DNA of 64,000 nucleotides from Methylotenera oryzisoli (GCF_004661485.1 NZ_PQVH01000014.1:1-64000); one strand, 5' to 3'. Positions 17,771 through 27,560 are shown, numbered from the stretch's first letter. Notes: a model not told the origin generated them from the sequence alone. Made by a program: numbers and translations.

Positions 17771-19078
17771 ATGAACATGAAACCACTCCTACTATCAATC
17801 TTATCCGCATTAGTTATGAGTGCTTGTGGAGAATCAGCAAAGCATGATATTTCAACCGGCATGGGTGCTCAGCCTACACTCCCAGAGCCAGTAAAAACCC
17901 TAATACCAACTGTGCATGTAGCAGCTGTAGTGGGGTGGAATAACGCAAACAAACCAAACGCAGCACCAGGTCTTAAGGTGAGTGCGTTTGCCGCTGGGTT
18001 AGAGCATCCGCGTTGGTTATATGAGTTGCCTAACGGTGATATTTTAGTGGCTGAAACCAACTTTGAGATGCAAGGGTTAGAGGGCAGCATTAAAGGTTGG
18101 TTTGCCAAATACTTTCTGACTAAAGCTGGTGCAACAGGTGTCAGCCCTGACCGTATTAGCTTACTTAGAGATGCCGATGGCAATGGCGAAGCAGAGACCA
18201 AAACAACCTTCATAGAGGGCTTGCACTCCCCCTTTGGGATGGCGCTTATTGGCAATACCTTTTATGTGGCAAATGCAGACAGTATTGTGAGTTTTCCATA
18301 TAAAAATGGCGAATCCAACATCAAAACAGCGCCCACCAAGTTGATTGATTTGCCAGGCTTACCGCTTAATCATCACTGGACGAAAAATATTTTAGCCAAT
18401 GCCGATGGCACTAAACTGTATGTCACTGTAGGTTCTAATAGTAATATTGGCGAAAACGGCATGGACATCGAGAAGGATAGAGCAGCCATTCTTGAGGTGG
18501 ATATTCAAGCTAAAAATTATCGCACTTACGCATCGGGTTTACGTAACCCTAATGGCCTTGCTTTGGAATCAGAAACTAAGCAGCTATGGACCGTAGTGAA
18601 TGAGCGTGATGAAATCGGCAGCGATTTAGTGCCTGATTATTTAACTTCCGTTCAAGAAAATGGATTCTATGGTTGGCCGTATAGTTATTATGGTCAGCAT
18701 GTCGATCAACGTGTGCAACCACAAAACCCTGAGCTTGTTGCTAAAGCCATCAAACCGGATTATGCGCTTGGTGCACATACAGCCTCATTAGGTTTAGCGG
18801 ATGCAAAAGGCAATAATCTTGGGGCACAATATGCGCAAGGCATGTTTATTGGTCAACATGGCTCATGGAACAGAAGACCTTACAGCGGATATAGAGTGAT
18901 TTTTATTCCCTTTGCTGGCGGTAAGCCATCAGGTAAACCTATCGATGTACTCACCGACTTTATTGATGCTAATGGCGATGCGCAAGGCCGCCCAGTAGGT
19001 GTGTTAGTTCAAAAAACAGGTAGTTTACTAGTGGCAGACGATGCAGGGAATAGGGTATGGCGAGTTTCGGCACAGTAG
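17771..19078 (+). CDS. L-sorbosone dehydrogenase-like lipoprotein (glucose/sorbosone dehydrogenase family)
   Basis: A 435-aa six-bladed beta-propeller protein with a lipoprotein signal (LVMSAC, Cys18). Features include AAGLEHPRWLYELPNGDILVAE near residue 75, HHWTKNILANADGTKLYVTVGSNSN near 205, YASGLRNPNGLALE near 255 and QHGSWNRRPYSGYRV near 360. These are the blades of the PQQ-type soluble glucose/sorbosone dehydrogenase family. Substrates are probably aldoses or aldehydes in the periplasm, with PQQ as likely cofactor, which fits a methylotroph that makes PQQ. The exact substrate is unknown. It starts 21 bp after the HbpS-like gene. Confidence 0.82.
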   Translation: MNMKPLLLSILSALVMSACGESAKHDISTGMGAQPTLPEPVKTLIPTVHVAAVVGWNNANKPNAAPGLKVSAFAAGLEHPRWLYELPNGDILVAETNFEMQGLEGSIKGWFAKYFLTKAGATGVSPDRISLLRDADGNGEAETKTTFIEGLHSPFGMALIGNTFYVANADSIVSFPYKNGESNIKTAPTKLIDLPGLPLNHHWTKNILANADGTKLYVTVGSNSNIGENGMDIEKDRAAILEVDIQAKNYRTYASGLRNPNGLALESETKQLWTVVNERDEIGSDLVPDYLTSVQENGFYGWPYSYYGQHVDQRVQPQNPELVAKAIKPDYALGAHTASLGLADAKGNNLGAQYAQGMFIGQHGSWNRRPYSGYRVIFIPFAGGKPSGKPIDVLTDFIDANGDAQGRPVGVLVQKTGSLLVADDAGNRVWRVSAQ

Positions 19079-19103
19079 TTAGTAAGTCATTTGAGGAAAA
19101 GCA

Positions 19104-19676
19104 ATGAAAGTGAGCAAAGAAAAGGCTGTTGAGAACCGGGAGTTAGTGCTGGATACGGCGGCAACTTTATTCAGACAAGTAGGCTTTGATGGTGTCGGTG
19201 TTGCTGACATCATGAAAAAAGCTGGGCTCACGGTGGGTGGTTTTTACAACAACTTTGAATCAAAAGAAGACCTCATTGCAAAAGCGTGCGACAAGGTTGG
19301 TGTAAAGTCATTACAACGTTGGCAGGCACATATCGATAATCCGGATATCGCCGACCCACTCAAACGTATTGGCTCCTCTTATCTTTCCGCAAAGAACCGT
19401 GACGACCTAAGCTCCACCTGTATATTCTCAACATTAGGTGCAGAAGTACCTAGACGCGACCTTATCGTACAACAAGTGTTCGCGCAAGGCGTTGAATCCA
19501 CAATCGAGCTACTCAGCACACTGGTTGAAGGTAAATCGGAAGCTGAGAAGCGAAATAATGCGATAGCAATGTTCTCGCAATGGTTGGGTGCACTCATCTT
19601 ATCAAGAGCGGCATCCGCCAGCCCATTATCAGACGAAATTCTAGAAGTCGCAAGAAAATCATCTCACCTAGAGTAA
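19104..19676 (+). CDS. TetR-family transcriptional regulator
   Basis: A 190-aa repressor. The N-terminal helix-turn-helix reads DTAATLFRQVGFDGVGVADI, then KKAGLTVGGFYNNFESKEDLI. The C-terminal half (FSTLGAEVPRRD and following) is a helical ligand-binding domain similar to TetR_C groups that sense organic compounds. It lies inside the unit 17249-20744, 25 bp after the dehydrogenase gene, so it likely controls its own operon through the inverted repeat at 17130-17159. The ligand is unknown. Confidence 0.9.
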   Translation: MKVSKEKAVENRELVLDTAATLFRQVGFDGVGVADIMKKAGLTVGGFYNNFESKEDLIAKACDKVGVKSLQRWQAHIDNPDIADPLKRIGSSYLSAKNRDDLSSTCIFSTLGAEVPRRDLIVQQVFAQGVESTIELLSTLVEGKSEAEKRNNAIAMFSQWLGALILSRAASASPLSDEILEVARKSSHLE

Positions 19677-19691
19677 TACAAAGGAACTCAT

Positions 19692-20744
19692 ATGAAATAC
19701 ACAACACTAGGCAGAAAATCAGGATTGCGCGTATCCGAATTAGCCTTAGGTACTGGCAATTTTGGTACCGGATGGGGGCATGGCGCAGAACCAGCAGAAG
19801 CTAAAAAAATCTTCGACATGTATGCCAATGCTGGTGGCAATTTTATTGATACCGCTAACGTGTATCAATTCGGGCAGTCTGAAACCCTGTTAGGGGATTT
19901 CATTGCCTCAGACCGAGATCACTTTGTCATTGCTACCAAATACACCAACGGTACGGACTCAAGCGCCAGAATTTCAGAAAAGGGAAACAACCGCAAAAAT
20001 ATGATGCGCGCGGTAGAAGAAAGTCTAAAACGATTAAAAACGGACCATATTGATCTGTTCTGGGTGCACATCAGCGATGGCATGACGCCCATGGAGGAAA
20101 TCATGCGTGGGTTTGATGATCTGGTCAGTGCGGGGAAAATTCTTTATGCGGGGCTCTCAAACTTTCCAGCTTGGCGCATTGCGCGCGCAGATATCATGGC
20201 AGATTTACGCGGTTGGGCGCCAATTGTAGCCATTCAAACAGAATATAGTCTGGCAGAACGTACAGCCGAGCGTGAACTGATTCCAATGGCTGAAGCACTA
20301 GGTTTAGCGATCACCACTTGGTCACCTCTAGGTGGCGGATTCTTAACGGGTAAATACAGAGAAGCATCTACGGATAATCGATTAAGCAAATTAGGCATGC
20401 TCGTCCATACCGAAAAAACTCAAAAAGACACCTTATTAATCAATACGATTTTCGATATCGCAAAAGAGGAAAACGCGACGGCGACGCACATTGCTATCGC
20501 TTGGTTGCTTTATAAAGCATCGCACTCAAACACAGCGTTAATTCCAATATTAGGGTCAAGAACGGCTGAACAATTAAATGCCACCCTCAGAAGTCTCGAT
20601 GTAGTGTTGAATGAAAACCAAATAAACAGGCTAGATACAGCCAGCGCCATTACTCTCGGCGTTCCGCATGAACAGATAGGGGCATCTGCAAACAATCTAG
20701 CTGCGGGCAATCAAGTAAACTTTTATTTAGGTCGCGCTGATTAA
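19692..20744 (+). CDS. Aldo/keto reductase
   Basis: A 350-aa NADP(H)-dependent oxidoreductase with a TIM barrel. It opens MKYTTLGRKSGLRVSELALG. The catalytic tetrad is visible: Asp and Tyr in FIDTANVYQFG, Lys in VIATKYT and His in FWVHISDG. The cofactor end, IPILGSRTAEQLNATL, is typical. The DLFWVHISDGMTPMEE pattern fits the YajO/Tas-type group, which reduces aldehydes and ketones. It is the last gene of the TetR-controlled unit, where it could remove an aldehyde made by the sorbosone dehydrogenase-like protein. An AAGGA ribosome site precedes it. Confidence 0.9.
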   Translation: MKYTTLGRKSGLRVSELALGTGNFGTGWGHGAEPAEAKKIFDMYANAGGNFIDTANVYQFGQSETLLGDFIASDRDHFVIATKYTNGTDSSARISEKGNNRKNMMRAVEESLKRLKTDHIDLFWVHISDGMTPMEEIMRGFDDLVSAGKILYAGLSNFPAWRIARADIMADLRGWAPIVAIQTEYSLAERTAERELIPMAEALGLAITTWSPLGGGFLTGKYREASTDNRLSKLGMLVHTEKTQKDTLLINTIFDIAKEENATATHIAIAWLLYKASHSNTALIPILGSRTAEQLNATLRSLDVVLNENQINRLDTASAITLGVPHEQIGASANNLAAGNQVNFYLGRAD

Positions 20745-20891
20745 CGGTCGATTCAAAGCCCAATCTAGGCAACTTCCCGATTGAGGGAGCCGTTAGATCG
20801 ACATAAGTCACATCCATAAATCATCATGCGAAAATCGTGTAATGAGCTTAATCCACTACGATAAGCACATCGTAATGTTAGAAATCAGATA

Positions 20892-20930
20892 GTAAAAAAA
20901 AAGACTCAAGAGATTAGCCTTGAGTCTTTC
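20892..20930 (-). terminator. Terminator, probably the original tRNA-Met terminator
   Basis: An 11-bp perfect stem (20900-20910 with 20919-20929), an 8-nt loop and, on the minus strand, a run of nine T. It lies just past the 3' end of the partial tRNA copy, as expected if this piece was once the end of the chromosomal tRNA gene before the island inserted. Confidence 0.85.
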
Positions 20931-20936
20931 TATAAA

Positions 20937-20981
20937 TGGTGGCCCCCTGTGAGTCGAACACAGCACCAACGGATTATGAGT
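20937..20981 (-). other. Partial tRNA-Met 3' half: attachment-site copy
   Basis: 45 nt matching 32935-32980 of the intact tRNA-Met, from the CCA end through the T arm into the anticodon loop, with a single missing C. The D arm and 5' acceptor strand are absent, so it cannot fold as a tRNA. Such 3'-half repeats mark the distal end of tRNA-integrated islands. The match stops sharply at 20981. Confidence 0.88.
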
Positions 20982-21197
20982 GCAAGTGAGTGGTCACTAT
21001 CACCTCAGAAAGCCACAGAATTGTAAGTAATTTTTTGACCGACCCTGCATTGTATTCTGCCAACCGAACCTATACCGAACATTTTTGTAAAGAATCACGC
21101 TTAGTTATGAAATAAAATCCATTAAAAACAATCAGTTGAGACTGTCTTTCTCCGAACCTAACCCGATCCTGTGTTGAAATGCAAAACCCACAAGAAG

Positions 21198-21560
21198 TCA
21201 CATATGAAGTGATATGTGATGCTTTGGAATCAACACTGAATTCCAGCCACCTTTGCCTACCCGATTGCCTACGTAATGCTTATATGAAATTGGATCTTTA
21301 GGATTCTTACATTTATGGCGATGCTGATTACAAAAGTGACATGCAGCAACAATATTACTTTCACCGTCTTTACCGCCATCTTGTCTAGCTAATAAATGTT
21401 CGGCAGTGCATTTAAATAAAGCTGCACCTTTGGCAGTAATTTTGTATTTCTTTGCAAACGCTTCAGGATCATCCGTCCACATCGGTAATTCACAATAGAT
21501 GCAGCGACCTTGTTGAAGATTAAAAGCTTTAGTACGGGATTTGATTAAGGTTGTCGGCAT
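21198..21560 (-). CDS. HNH endonuclease
   Basis: 120 aa from the ATG at 21560, which has GGAG 7 nt upstream; the TTG four codons before is less likely. It has a zinc-binding pair CIYC near the start, CTAEHLLARQDGGKDGESN in the middle as the His-centred motif (EHLLARQDGG, then N) and CHFCNQHRHK as the second zinc pair. This is the standard HNH arrangement. Free-standing HNH enzymes cut DNA and are common in phages, islands and restriction systems. It is the last gene of the minus-strand island and is separated from the helicase by 400 bp. Its target is unknown. Confidence 0.85.
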   Translation of the reverse strand: MPTTLIKSRTKAFNLQQGRCIYCELPMWTDDPEAFAKKYKITAKGAALFKCTAEHLLARQDGGKDGESNIVAACHFCNQHRHKCKNPKDPISYKHYVGNRVGKGGWNSVLIPKHHISLHM

Positions 21561-21572
21561 AGCGAGCTCCAA

Positions 21573-21959
21573 TAATTAAGGGAACCCCATACGCCTGAGT
21601 CAGGACTGACTGGGAACCAGTCGACAGTATCGAATCTGGCCAAAACAGTACGCAAAAATAATAAGACGCACCACTAGTAATAATATTTACTTTCTAGCAG
21701 CAATGCAACAATTGATTCAAACTAAATATAAAATGATCCCTCTTTGCACTAAAGCTAAAGTCTCACAATAATGAGGCAACATAATGGCGCGTTGAAGCTT
21801 CGGGGATAGGCTGAGTATCGCCTCGTTCCAAAAATCACGTACGCCTCAAAGTAACTAGCGAGGTGAGTCGAAACTGCACCCGCCCCATCGAAACTACCTT
21901 TCGACATCCACTTCCAATTGCTGAGTTAAGTGAGAGCCAAAAGGTTAGTTCGTAAAGAA
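21573..21959. other. Unassigned intergenic stretch in the island
   Basis: 387 bp between the helicase and HNH genes. There is no coding frame of note. A short inverted repeat GACTGG-N3-CCAGTC lies at 21608-21622. The part 21770-21940 is GC-richer than its surroundings and has a repeated ATCGAAACT/GTCGAAACT word, which might suggest a structured RNA, but I cannot name one. Confidence 0.35.
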
Positions 21960-24900
21960 TTAGGAGTAATCAGCGATAATCCGTAAGACAGGTTCCAACA
22001 ACTTAGCTTCGTCCACTGACGTACCGGTTCTGAGATATGTAGGGATATTTTCCAAGAACTCTGCTTTTGAACACGGTAAATGCTCTAACAATGCATCTAA
22101 CATATCTTGTCTTAGCAAGCGGCTGCTTTCTAATGTATCTGGATAAATTGCACGAATGTGACTATTATCAAATGCGATAAGTCGATCACGCAGGCTAATT
22201 ACCTCAGTCTCAAAAGATTCATCCTGAACTCTCTCATAGCCATTCTCGATTTTCCTGAACTTGACCCCACCAGTTTCAACAATGTCTCCAACATTAGTTT
22301 TTGAAAAATTCATTGTTGACTGATTGTGAGACACTTCGAGGTGATCGTTATCAATGCTCTCATAACCCGATTCGGCAAGAATCTCAACTGATGCTTCCTC
22401 AACCTCCTGGGTTGGTTCAGAGGTTACAGGTGTTCTCAAAGACTCAAGATCAAGAAGAATAGGTTGAATTTGAGCCTGTGGGTTTTTAAACCAATCAGTG
22501 GACCAAATACGACGGATCTTCCATCCAAGTCCCTCGAGAATATCCTGTCTCAATCGATCTCTGTCACGAGCCGACTTTGCAGAATGATAAGTAGCACCAT
22601 CACATTCAATACCCAATAAGAATCGACCTGGTTTACCGGGATCTTTCACAGCAATATCTAAGAAAAACCCTGCAACACCCAACTGAGGCTCACACTCATA
22701 GCCATGCTCCTCCAAAGCTTTAAGCACAGCAACTTCAAAATCACTGTCTGGTGACTTACCAGTATGGATGGAGTTATGAAGATGGCCGCTCTCAGCAAAC
22801 TCCAAAAAGGCTTTCAATGCTTTAACACCTCTACTACTCCCGGAGCCGATAAGAACATCACCAGAAGTCATAGAAGAGTAAATATGCATGCGCTTTTTCG
22901 AGCGAGTGAATAGAACATTTAATCTCCGCCAACCAACATCTGAATTAATTGGGCCAAATCGTTGCATGGTCCTACCGCCGACTTGTTCAGGCCCATAGGT
23001 CATAGAGATATAGATAACATCTCTTTCATCGCCTTGAACATTCTCAAGATTCTTGATGAACAAGGGCTCTTCACTCAGCTTATTATCTTCATATGCTTTA
23101 TACAAAGCTGGATTTTCTTTGGTTAGCTGATCTAATTGACGTTCAATTTCATCCCTTTGCTCAGAGTTCATAGCAACCAACCCTACCGATTCTTTGGGCT
23201 TACGCATCAGATGCTCAGCAACAGACCTGACGAGCTCAGTCGCCTCTTCAACATTTCGACGGTTAAAAAATCGACCGTTACCTACGAGTGAAAGCTTTAT
23301 GCCGAAATCAGGAGAGACTTTAAATGGTGATGGAAACAAGACAAGATCAGAGTCATAAAAATGTTTGTTTGAGAATGCTATTAAAGACTCGTGTTTTGAG
23401 CGGTAATGCCATCTCAGTCTACGGGTATTAAACATAGGCATGACAGACTCTAAAATACTTTCTGAATCTTGAAGGCCAACGATTTCCTCTTCAGCATCCT
23501 CCGTGACCATTTTATTAAAGAAGTTAGTAGGAGGGAGTTGCTTAGGATCCCCCACAACAACAAGTCTCGAACCACGAGCTATAGCACCCAGCGCATCTTC
23601 TGGACGAATTTGTGAAGCCTCGTCCATCACCACAAGATCAAAGTTAAACCTACCTGGCTCTAGATATTGCGCTACAGACATAGGGCTCATCATGAAACAT
23701 GGCTTTAAATCTTGAATAGCCCTACCAGCACGCTTAATAAGTGATCTAACAGCAATATGCTTGGACTTTTTAGTTGCTTCATGCTTAATAAGCGAGATTT
23801 CTGTGTATTCACCAACTTTACCTGAAGAGACACCAACAGGAGGTTTAACTCGCGATGCTTTATATGCAACCCTCTTGCGCTGTAGCGTTAAAAGCTTGTG
23901 ATCATACTCTCTGAATCGTTCTTGTATTGCCGTCTGCTCTAGACCAGTGAAGTTGGCAAGATCAGGATGTTCATCGAAGATCTCCCTAGCTAACTGATGA
24001 CTAGTAACCAAGCCGACAATATCTTGAAGATTCTGCGACCCCATGTCTGAAGATTCGATTACATTTATAAAGTTTTTGAAACCCTCACCATATAGTTTAT
24101 TTTTTAAGCGAATATAGTCGAGCCAAGTGTTAAGCCAATTAGGGTTATCAAGCGCCAACTTATTACGAGCTACTATTGAAGTAATTCTAGTGCCTGCAGA
24201 AGCGAGCCAATGGTTTAAATTAACATTACCCAAATTTTTGAATGATACACATAACTTATTTACGTCACTCAATTCCACAGAGAGTTGATTGGATTGTTTA
24301 CGAATATATTCATAACGACGTGCACTAGCATCTTTATCGATAGCCTGTTTAAGATGACTATTACTACATATTACTTTAGCAATGGCTAATATATTTCTAG
24401 CAACTGCTAGATTCAACTCGGAGAACTCACCTGCGGCAATGCTAAAAGTTCTATTGAACGGCTTAATAATCTTTAGTAATTCACTAGATTGCCATCCAAG
24501 AGATTTTTCTAATATATTTTCTATATCTTCGCCATGCTGCTTTAGGGCGTCAAGGAGCATATCTTTGGTCTTTACAACTTTTGAGAGTTTATCAAGTATC
24601 AGTGTTATCTCACGCGAAAGTTGGTTTAGCGAGCCAGCATCCCCAATAAGAGGCTTATCCTGACTTTTGCTTATAGAGTGGTAAGGGTAATGCTTATTTA
24701 ACTCAGATACTGTCGTTAATATGTCGAGAGCTTTTTGTCTAAGATTTTTGTTAGCCTCATCTATCAAAGATAGTCCAAATTGCCTATCGATTTTTAGGAG
24801 CTGACTACCAAGTTCAACCCTTTCCCCAAAACCAATCCCATACTCCTGCCTTACATCTCTGTACCATTTACGTAGCACATCAATACGATCGATAGGCGTA

Positions 24901-27560
24901 TCGAGACCATCAAACTGATTGCCAAGAACTGGATTCTCTTTATTAATACGAGCAATTTTCTCTTGCTCTTCAGTAAAAGTAATAATTTCAGGGAGCAAAC
25001 CCAAAAAGGCTTTTTTATTAGGATTTGTCTTCAATGAAAGACCAAGCACAGCTTTTCTAGCAGCCCTCCAGTCTGATGAAAACCACTTAAATAATCCACC
25101 ATTTTCCAACGTTGACTGATAGTCTTTTAGAACACCAGAGCTGCCGACCCTCTCAAAAGCAACCTCATCTTTTAATATGCTGAAGTAAGGTGCGATGAAG
25201 TCCAGCCTTTGCTTTAGCAATGGGATAAGGTTATCCAAATCTTGATTATCAAAGATATCGTCTCGGTACTTCCATAAGTCAGAAGGCAAACTCTCCAATA
25301 GTTTGACAAATATAATCAGCTCATCTAATCCTTTAGAGCTTAGATTAAATAGAAACTGTATTGGTAAAGGAGCGCTTGGTCGAATGCTTGAGAAAGTCGC
25401 CTCAAGCTCTAACGCATGCTGATTTGCCTTATCTAGTTTAGCGAGATCTTCAGCGAGCACGCTAATTGGCGCACTATTCTGGAGACCTGCCCTCTTTAAA
25501 AAGTCGACGACCTTATGTATTATTTCCGGAGTTGATTTTGAATAAATAGCGTCAATGTGGAAATTGGTTGAGAGCGCAATAATGTCTTTGTGCAAAATCT
25601 CATAAGTATTTAGCCAGCCATTTAAATAATCGTGCTTCTGATGAATAGATTCAAGAGTATCAAAAGTCTCGCCACCCAAAAGATCGGGTAATTTAGATGA
25701 TGCATAAACGAAAGACTCCACCTCAATAAGGCGGCACAAATCAGGTTCATCAAGCCCAAAGTCTTGGAGAGTTTTGTACCAACTGATTTCTAGCTGACTT
25801 AGACTATTAGACCAACCCTGCAAACCTTTAATGAGAGTATTAAGATCATCTGAGGTCAAGGAGTCATTCTCAACACCGTACCAAAAGTGATTCCTAATTT
25901 CCCCGTCTTTGGCTTGCTCAGAAATTTGGTTATAAATACTTCCAAGCATATGAGCATAATCACTAAGTTCATTTTGTCGAACAGGCGTCAAGTTATTACC
26001 ATTTAATCCATCAATTTTTAATGTGGATGGGTTAATACAGTACTGCTCCCTGAGTCTGGTTGTTTTCTGTAGAATTTCATGTATTGAAAGCCCTGTATTT
26101 TTCCAAATCCCATTAATCTTATTAACATAGTTGTTCAACTTGGATTTCAAGCTTTCATAACGATCAATATCTGCTTCTATCCCTTGTGGAGAGACAAACA
26201 GAGATTGTTTTGAAAGTCGTGAATTAAGATCACTTAGAATTTTTTGCTTATTGGTTTTATGGCTATGTAACTCTAGGCAAAAATCTCCAAGCCCGGCTTT
26301 ATCTAGGCGGCTTTTAACAACATTCAAAGCAGCCATTTTCTCAGCAACAAAAAGTACTTTGTGTCCATTAGCTATAGATGCTGCTATTAGGTTTGTAATT
26401 GTCTGAGACTTACCTGAACCTGGTGGCCCTTCAATAACTAGGTTTTTGCCATTAACGATGTCAATTACTGCGCTGTGTTGAGAGCTGTCGGCATCATATA
26501 TCAATGGATACTGATCATGAACGTTAGCTATATCATCAAGCTTATGTTCAGATTCATAGGTAAAACTGACGGCATCCCCGTTATCTACATTTGAAGCAAA
26601 AAACATTTGAATTAAAGGATGCTGCTCAATATTTGCATTTGCTGGCCAATTAGCGGGATCAAGATCCTCATACATGGCCTGTTTCGTAAAATTCAATAGC
26701 ACCAATGAGGCCTGCCTACGTAGCTTCCATCGCGGCTGATGCTTTAGAATAGTGCGCTGAACCTGCTGAAAGTAAGATTCAGGTGATGTTTCCTCGTCTA
26801 TAGGGGGGAGAATAAGATCGAAATCATTAGCCAGCTTCTCCCGAAGAGTGACGTTCGTGATTAAACCGTCATCCTTTAACTGCACAGTATAGCGATATGC
26901 GCCAGCCTTTTTATCTAAATCGGACCTTTCAAGCTGAACAGGTAAAGTAAACAAGGGAGACATCCTTGCCACATCGGAATCTCTAGACTCATACCACTCG
27001 AGAAAGCCTAAAGCCAAATAAAGAATATTCGCGCCACTCTCCTCTATGGCAACATCTGCTGCCCCCCGTATAGACCTAAGCCGAGCTTCGAGCTCAGGTG
27101 CATAAAAAAGGGTTTGAAGATTTGTGTCTAGGTGCTTAGCCTGCTTACTAGATGCTGTAATTTCAGGCAAATCATACGAGACAGTCAAACCTATATGCTT
27201 TGCCCATTGCTCTGCAGTCGGGTAGTCGCTGACAATACGCTGCCTAGTCTTTGTATCAATTTTTATGTAACTAGCATTAATTAATTCTTGCTCGGTTGGC
27301 TCGCTTACTGGAATTAATGTGAACTTGGCTCCACTTTCCAATACTGAATAAATTTGATCCGGCAACTCGTCAATAATTCTTATGCAACCGGACTTGGGGT
27401 GTTTAAAGTTAAGAAGGTTATTGCGGCCACTAAGGTCGAGTAGCCTTCTGCGGATAGCTGCTAGAGACGTAAAAGAGAAGTTTTCTGGAGTAGATAAATC
27501 TTGAGTTTGAGTTGAGCTTTCTTCAAACGACTCAAATGAGGATTCAAGTTTATCAGTCAT
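21960..27560 (-). CDS. DUF4011-type superfamily 1 helicase with a C-terminal Vsr/MTES_1575-like nuclease domain
   Basis: A 1866-aa protein. Residues about 30-280 match the DUF4011 N-terminal region (IRRRLLDLSGRNNLLNFK). The SF1 motor begins with Walker A EGPPGSGKSQT (residues 377-387); Walker B LVVMDEAS is near 1313, VVVGDPKQLPP near 1340, and a later helicase motif VQGDERDVIYIS near 1500. The two motor halves are split by about 900 residues of helical insert. Near residues 1590-1700 a restriction-fold domain appears: FEVAVLKALEEHGYECEPQLG, then FLDIAV, then LLGIECDGATYHSA and RDRDRLRQDILEGLGW. A DUF3320-like tail follows. Such proteins are found in defence islands. Anti-phage action is inferred. 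Confidence 0.85.
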   Translation of the reverse strand: MTDKLESSFESFEESSTQTQDLSTPENFSFTSLAAIRRRLLDLSGRNNLLNFKHPKSGCIRIIDELPDQIYSVLESGAKFTLIPVSEPTEQELINASYIKIDTKTRQRIVSDYPTAEQWAKHIGLTVSYDLPEITASSKQAKHLDTNLQTLFYAPELEARLRSIRGAADVAIEESGANILYLALGFLEWYESRDSDVARMSPLFTLPVQLERSDLDKKAGAYRYTVQLKDDGLITNVTLREKLANDFDLILPPIDEETSPESYFQQVQRTILKHQPRWKLRRQASLVLLNFTKQAMYEDLDPANWPANANIEQHPLIQMFFASNVDNGDAVSFTYESEHKLDDIANVHDQYPLIYDADSSQHSAVIDIVNGKNLVIEGPPGSGKSQTITNLIAASIANGHKVLFVAEKMAALNVVKSRLDKAGLGDFCLELHSHKTNKQKILSDLNSRLSKQSLFVSPQGIEADIDRYESLKSKLNNYVNKINGIWKNTGLSIHEILQKTTRLREQYCINPSTLKIDGLNGNNLTPVRQNELSDYAHMLGSIYNQISEQAKDGEIRNHFWYGVENDSLTSDDLNTLIKGLQGWSNSLSQLEISWYKTLQDFGLDEPDLCRLIEVESFVYASSKLPDLLGGETFDTLESIHQKHDYLNGWLNTYEILHKDIIALSTNFHIDAIYSKSTPEIIHKVVDFLKRAGLQNSAPISVLAEDLAKLDKANQHALELEATFSSIRPSAPLPIQFLFNLSSKGLDELIIFVKLLESLPSDLWKYRDDIFDNQDLDNLIPLLKQRLDFIAPYFSILKDEVAFERVGSSGVLKDYQSTLENGGLFKWFSSDWRAARKAVLGLSLKTNPNKKAFLGLLPEIITFTEEQEKIARINKENPVLGNQFDGLDTPIDRIDVLRKWYRDVRQEYGIGFGERVELGSQLLKIDRQFGLSLIDEANKNLRQKALDILTTVSELNKHYPYHSISKSQDKPLIGDAGSLNQLSREITLILDKLSKVVKTKDMLLDALKQHGEDIENILEKSLGWQSSELLKIIKPFNRTFSIAAGEFSELNLAVARNILAIAKVICSNSHLKQAIDKDASARRYEYIRKQSNQLSVELSDVNKLCVSFKNLGNVNLNHWLASAGTRITSIVARNKLALDNPNWLNTWLDYIRLKNKLYGEGFKNFINVIESSDMGSQNLQDIVGLVTSHQLAREIFDEHPDLANFTGLEQTAIQERFREYDHKLLTLQRKRVAYKASRVKPPVGVSSGKVGEYTEISLIKHEATKKSKHIAVRSLIKRAGRAIQDLKPCFMMSPMSVAQYLEPGRFNFDLVVMDEASQIRPEDALGAIARGSRLVVVGDPKQLPPTNFFNKMVTEDAEEEIVGLQDSESILESVMPMFNTRRLRWHYRSKHESLIAFSNKHFYDSDLVLFPSPFKVSPDFGIKLSLVGNGRFFNRRNVEEATELVRSVAEHLMRKPKESVGLVAMNSEQRDEIERQLDQLTKENPALYKAYEDNKLSEEPLFIKNLENVQGDERDVIYISMTYGPEQVGGRTMQRFGPINSDVGWRRLNVLFTRSKKRMHIYSSMTSGDVLIGSGSSRGVKALKAFLEFAESGHLHNSIHTGKSPDSDFEVAVLKALEEHGYECEPQLGVAGFFLDIAVKDPGKPGRFLLGIECDGATYHSAKSARDRDRLRQDILEGLGWKIRRIWSTDWFKNPQAQIQPILLDLESLRTPVTSEPTQEVEEASVEILAESGYESIDNDHLEVSHNQSTMNFSKTNVGDIVETGGVKFRKIENGYERVQDESFETEVISLRDRLIAFDNSHIRAIYPDTLESSRLLRQDMLDALLEHLPCSKAEFLENIPTYLRTGTSVDEAKLLEPVLRIIADYS

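Larger units (their letters stand above)
20745..21197. other. Left end of the tRNA-Met island
   Basis: 453 bp with no gene. It holds a terminator, the 45-nt partial tRNA-Met copy, and internal short direct repeats (CCGAACCTA at 21064-21072 and 21152-21160), each followed by a related ACC-rich sequence, which could be recombinase arm sites. No integrase fragment could be recognised. Confidence 0.5.

Noticed and set aside
20937-20981. A second functional tRNA gene
   Set aside because: Only the 3' half is present; the D arm and 5' acceptor strand are missing.
21198-21560. HNH gene as part of a group II intron or homing element
   Set aside because: No intron reverse transcriptase, no split host gene; a free-standing HNH endonuclease explains it.
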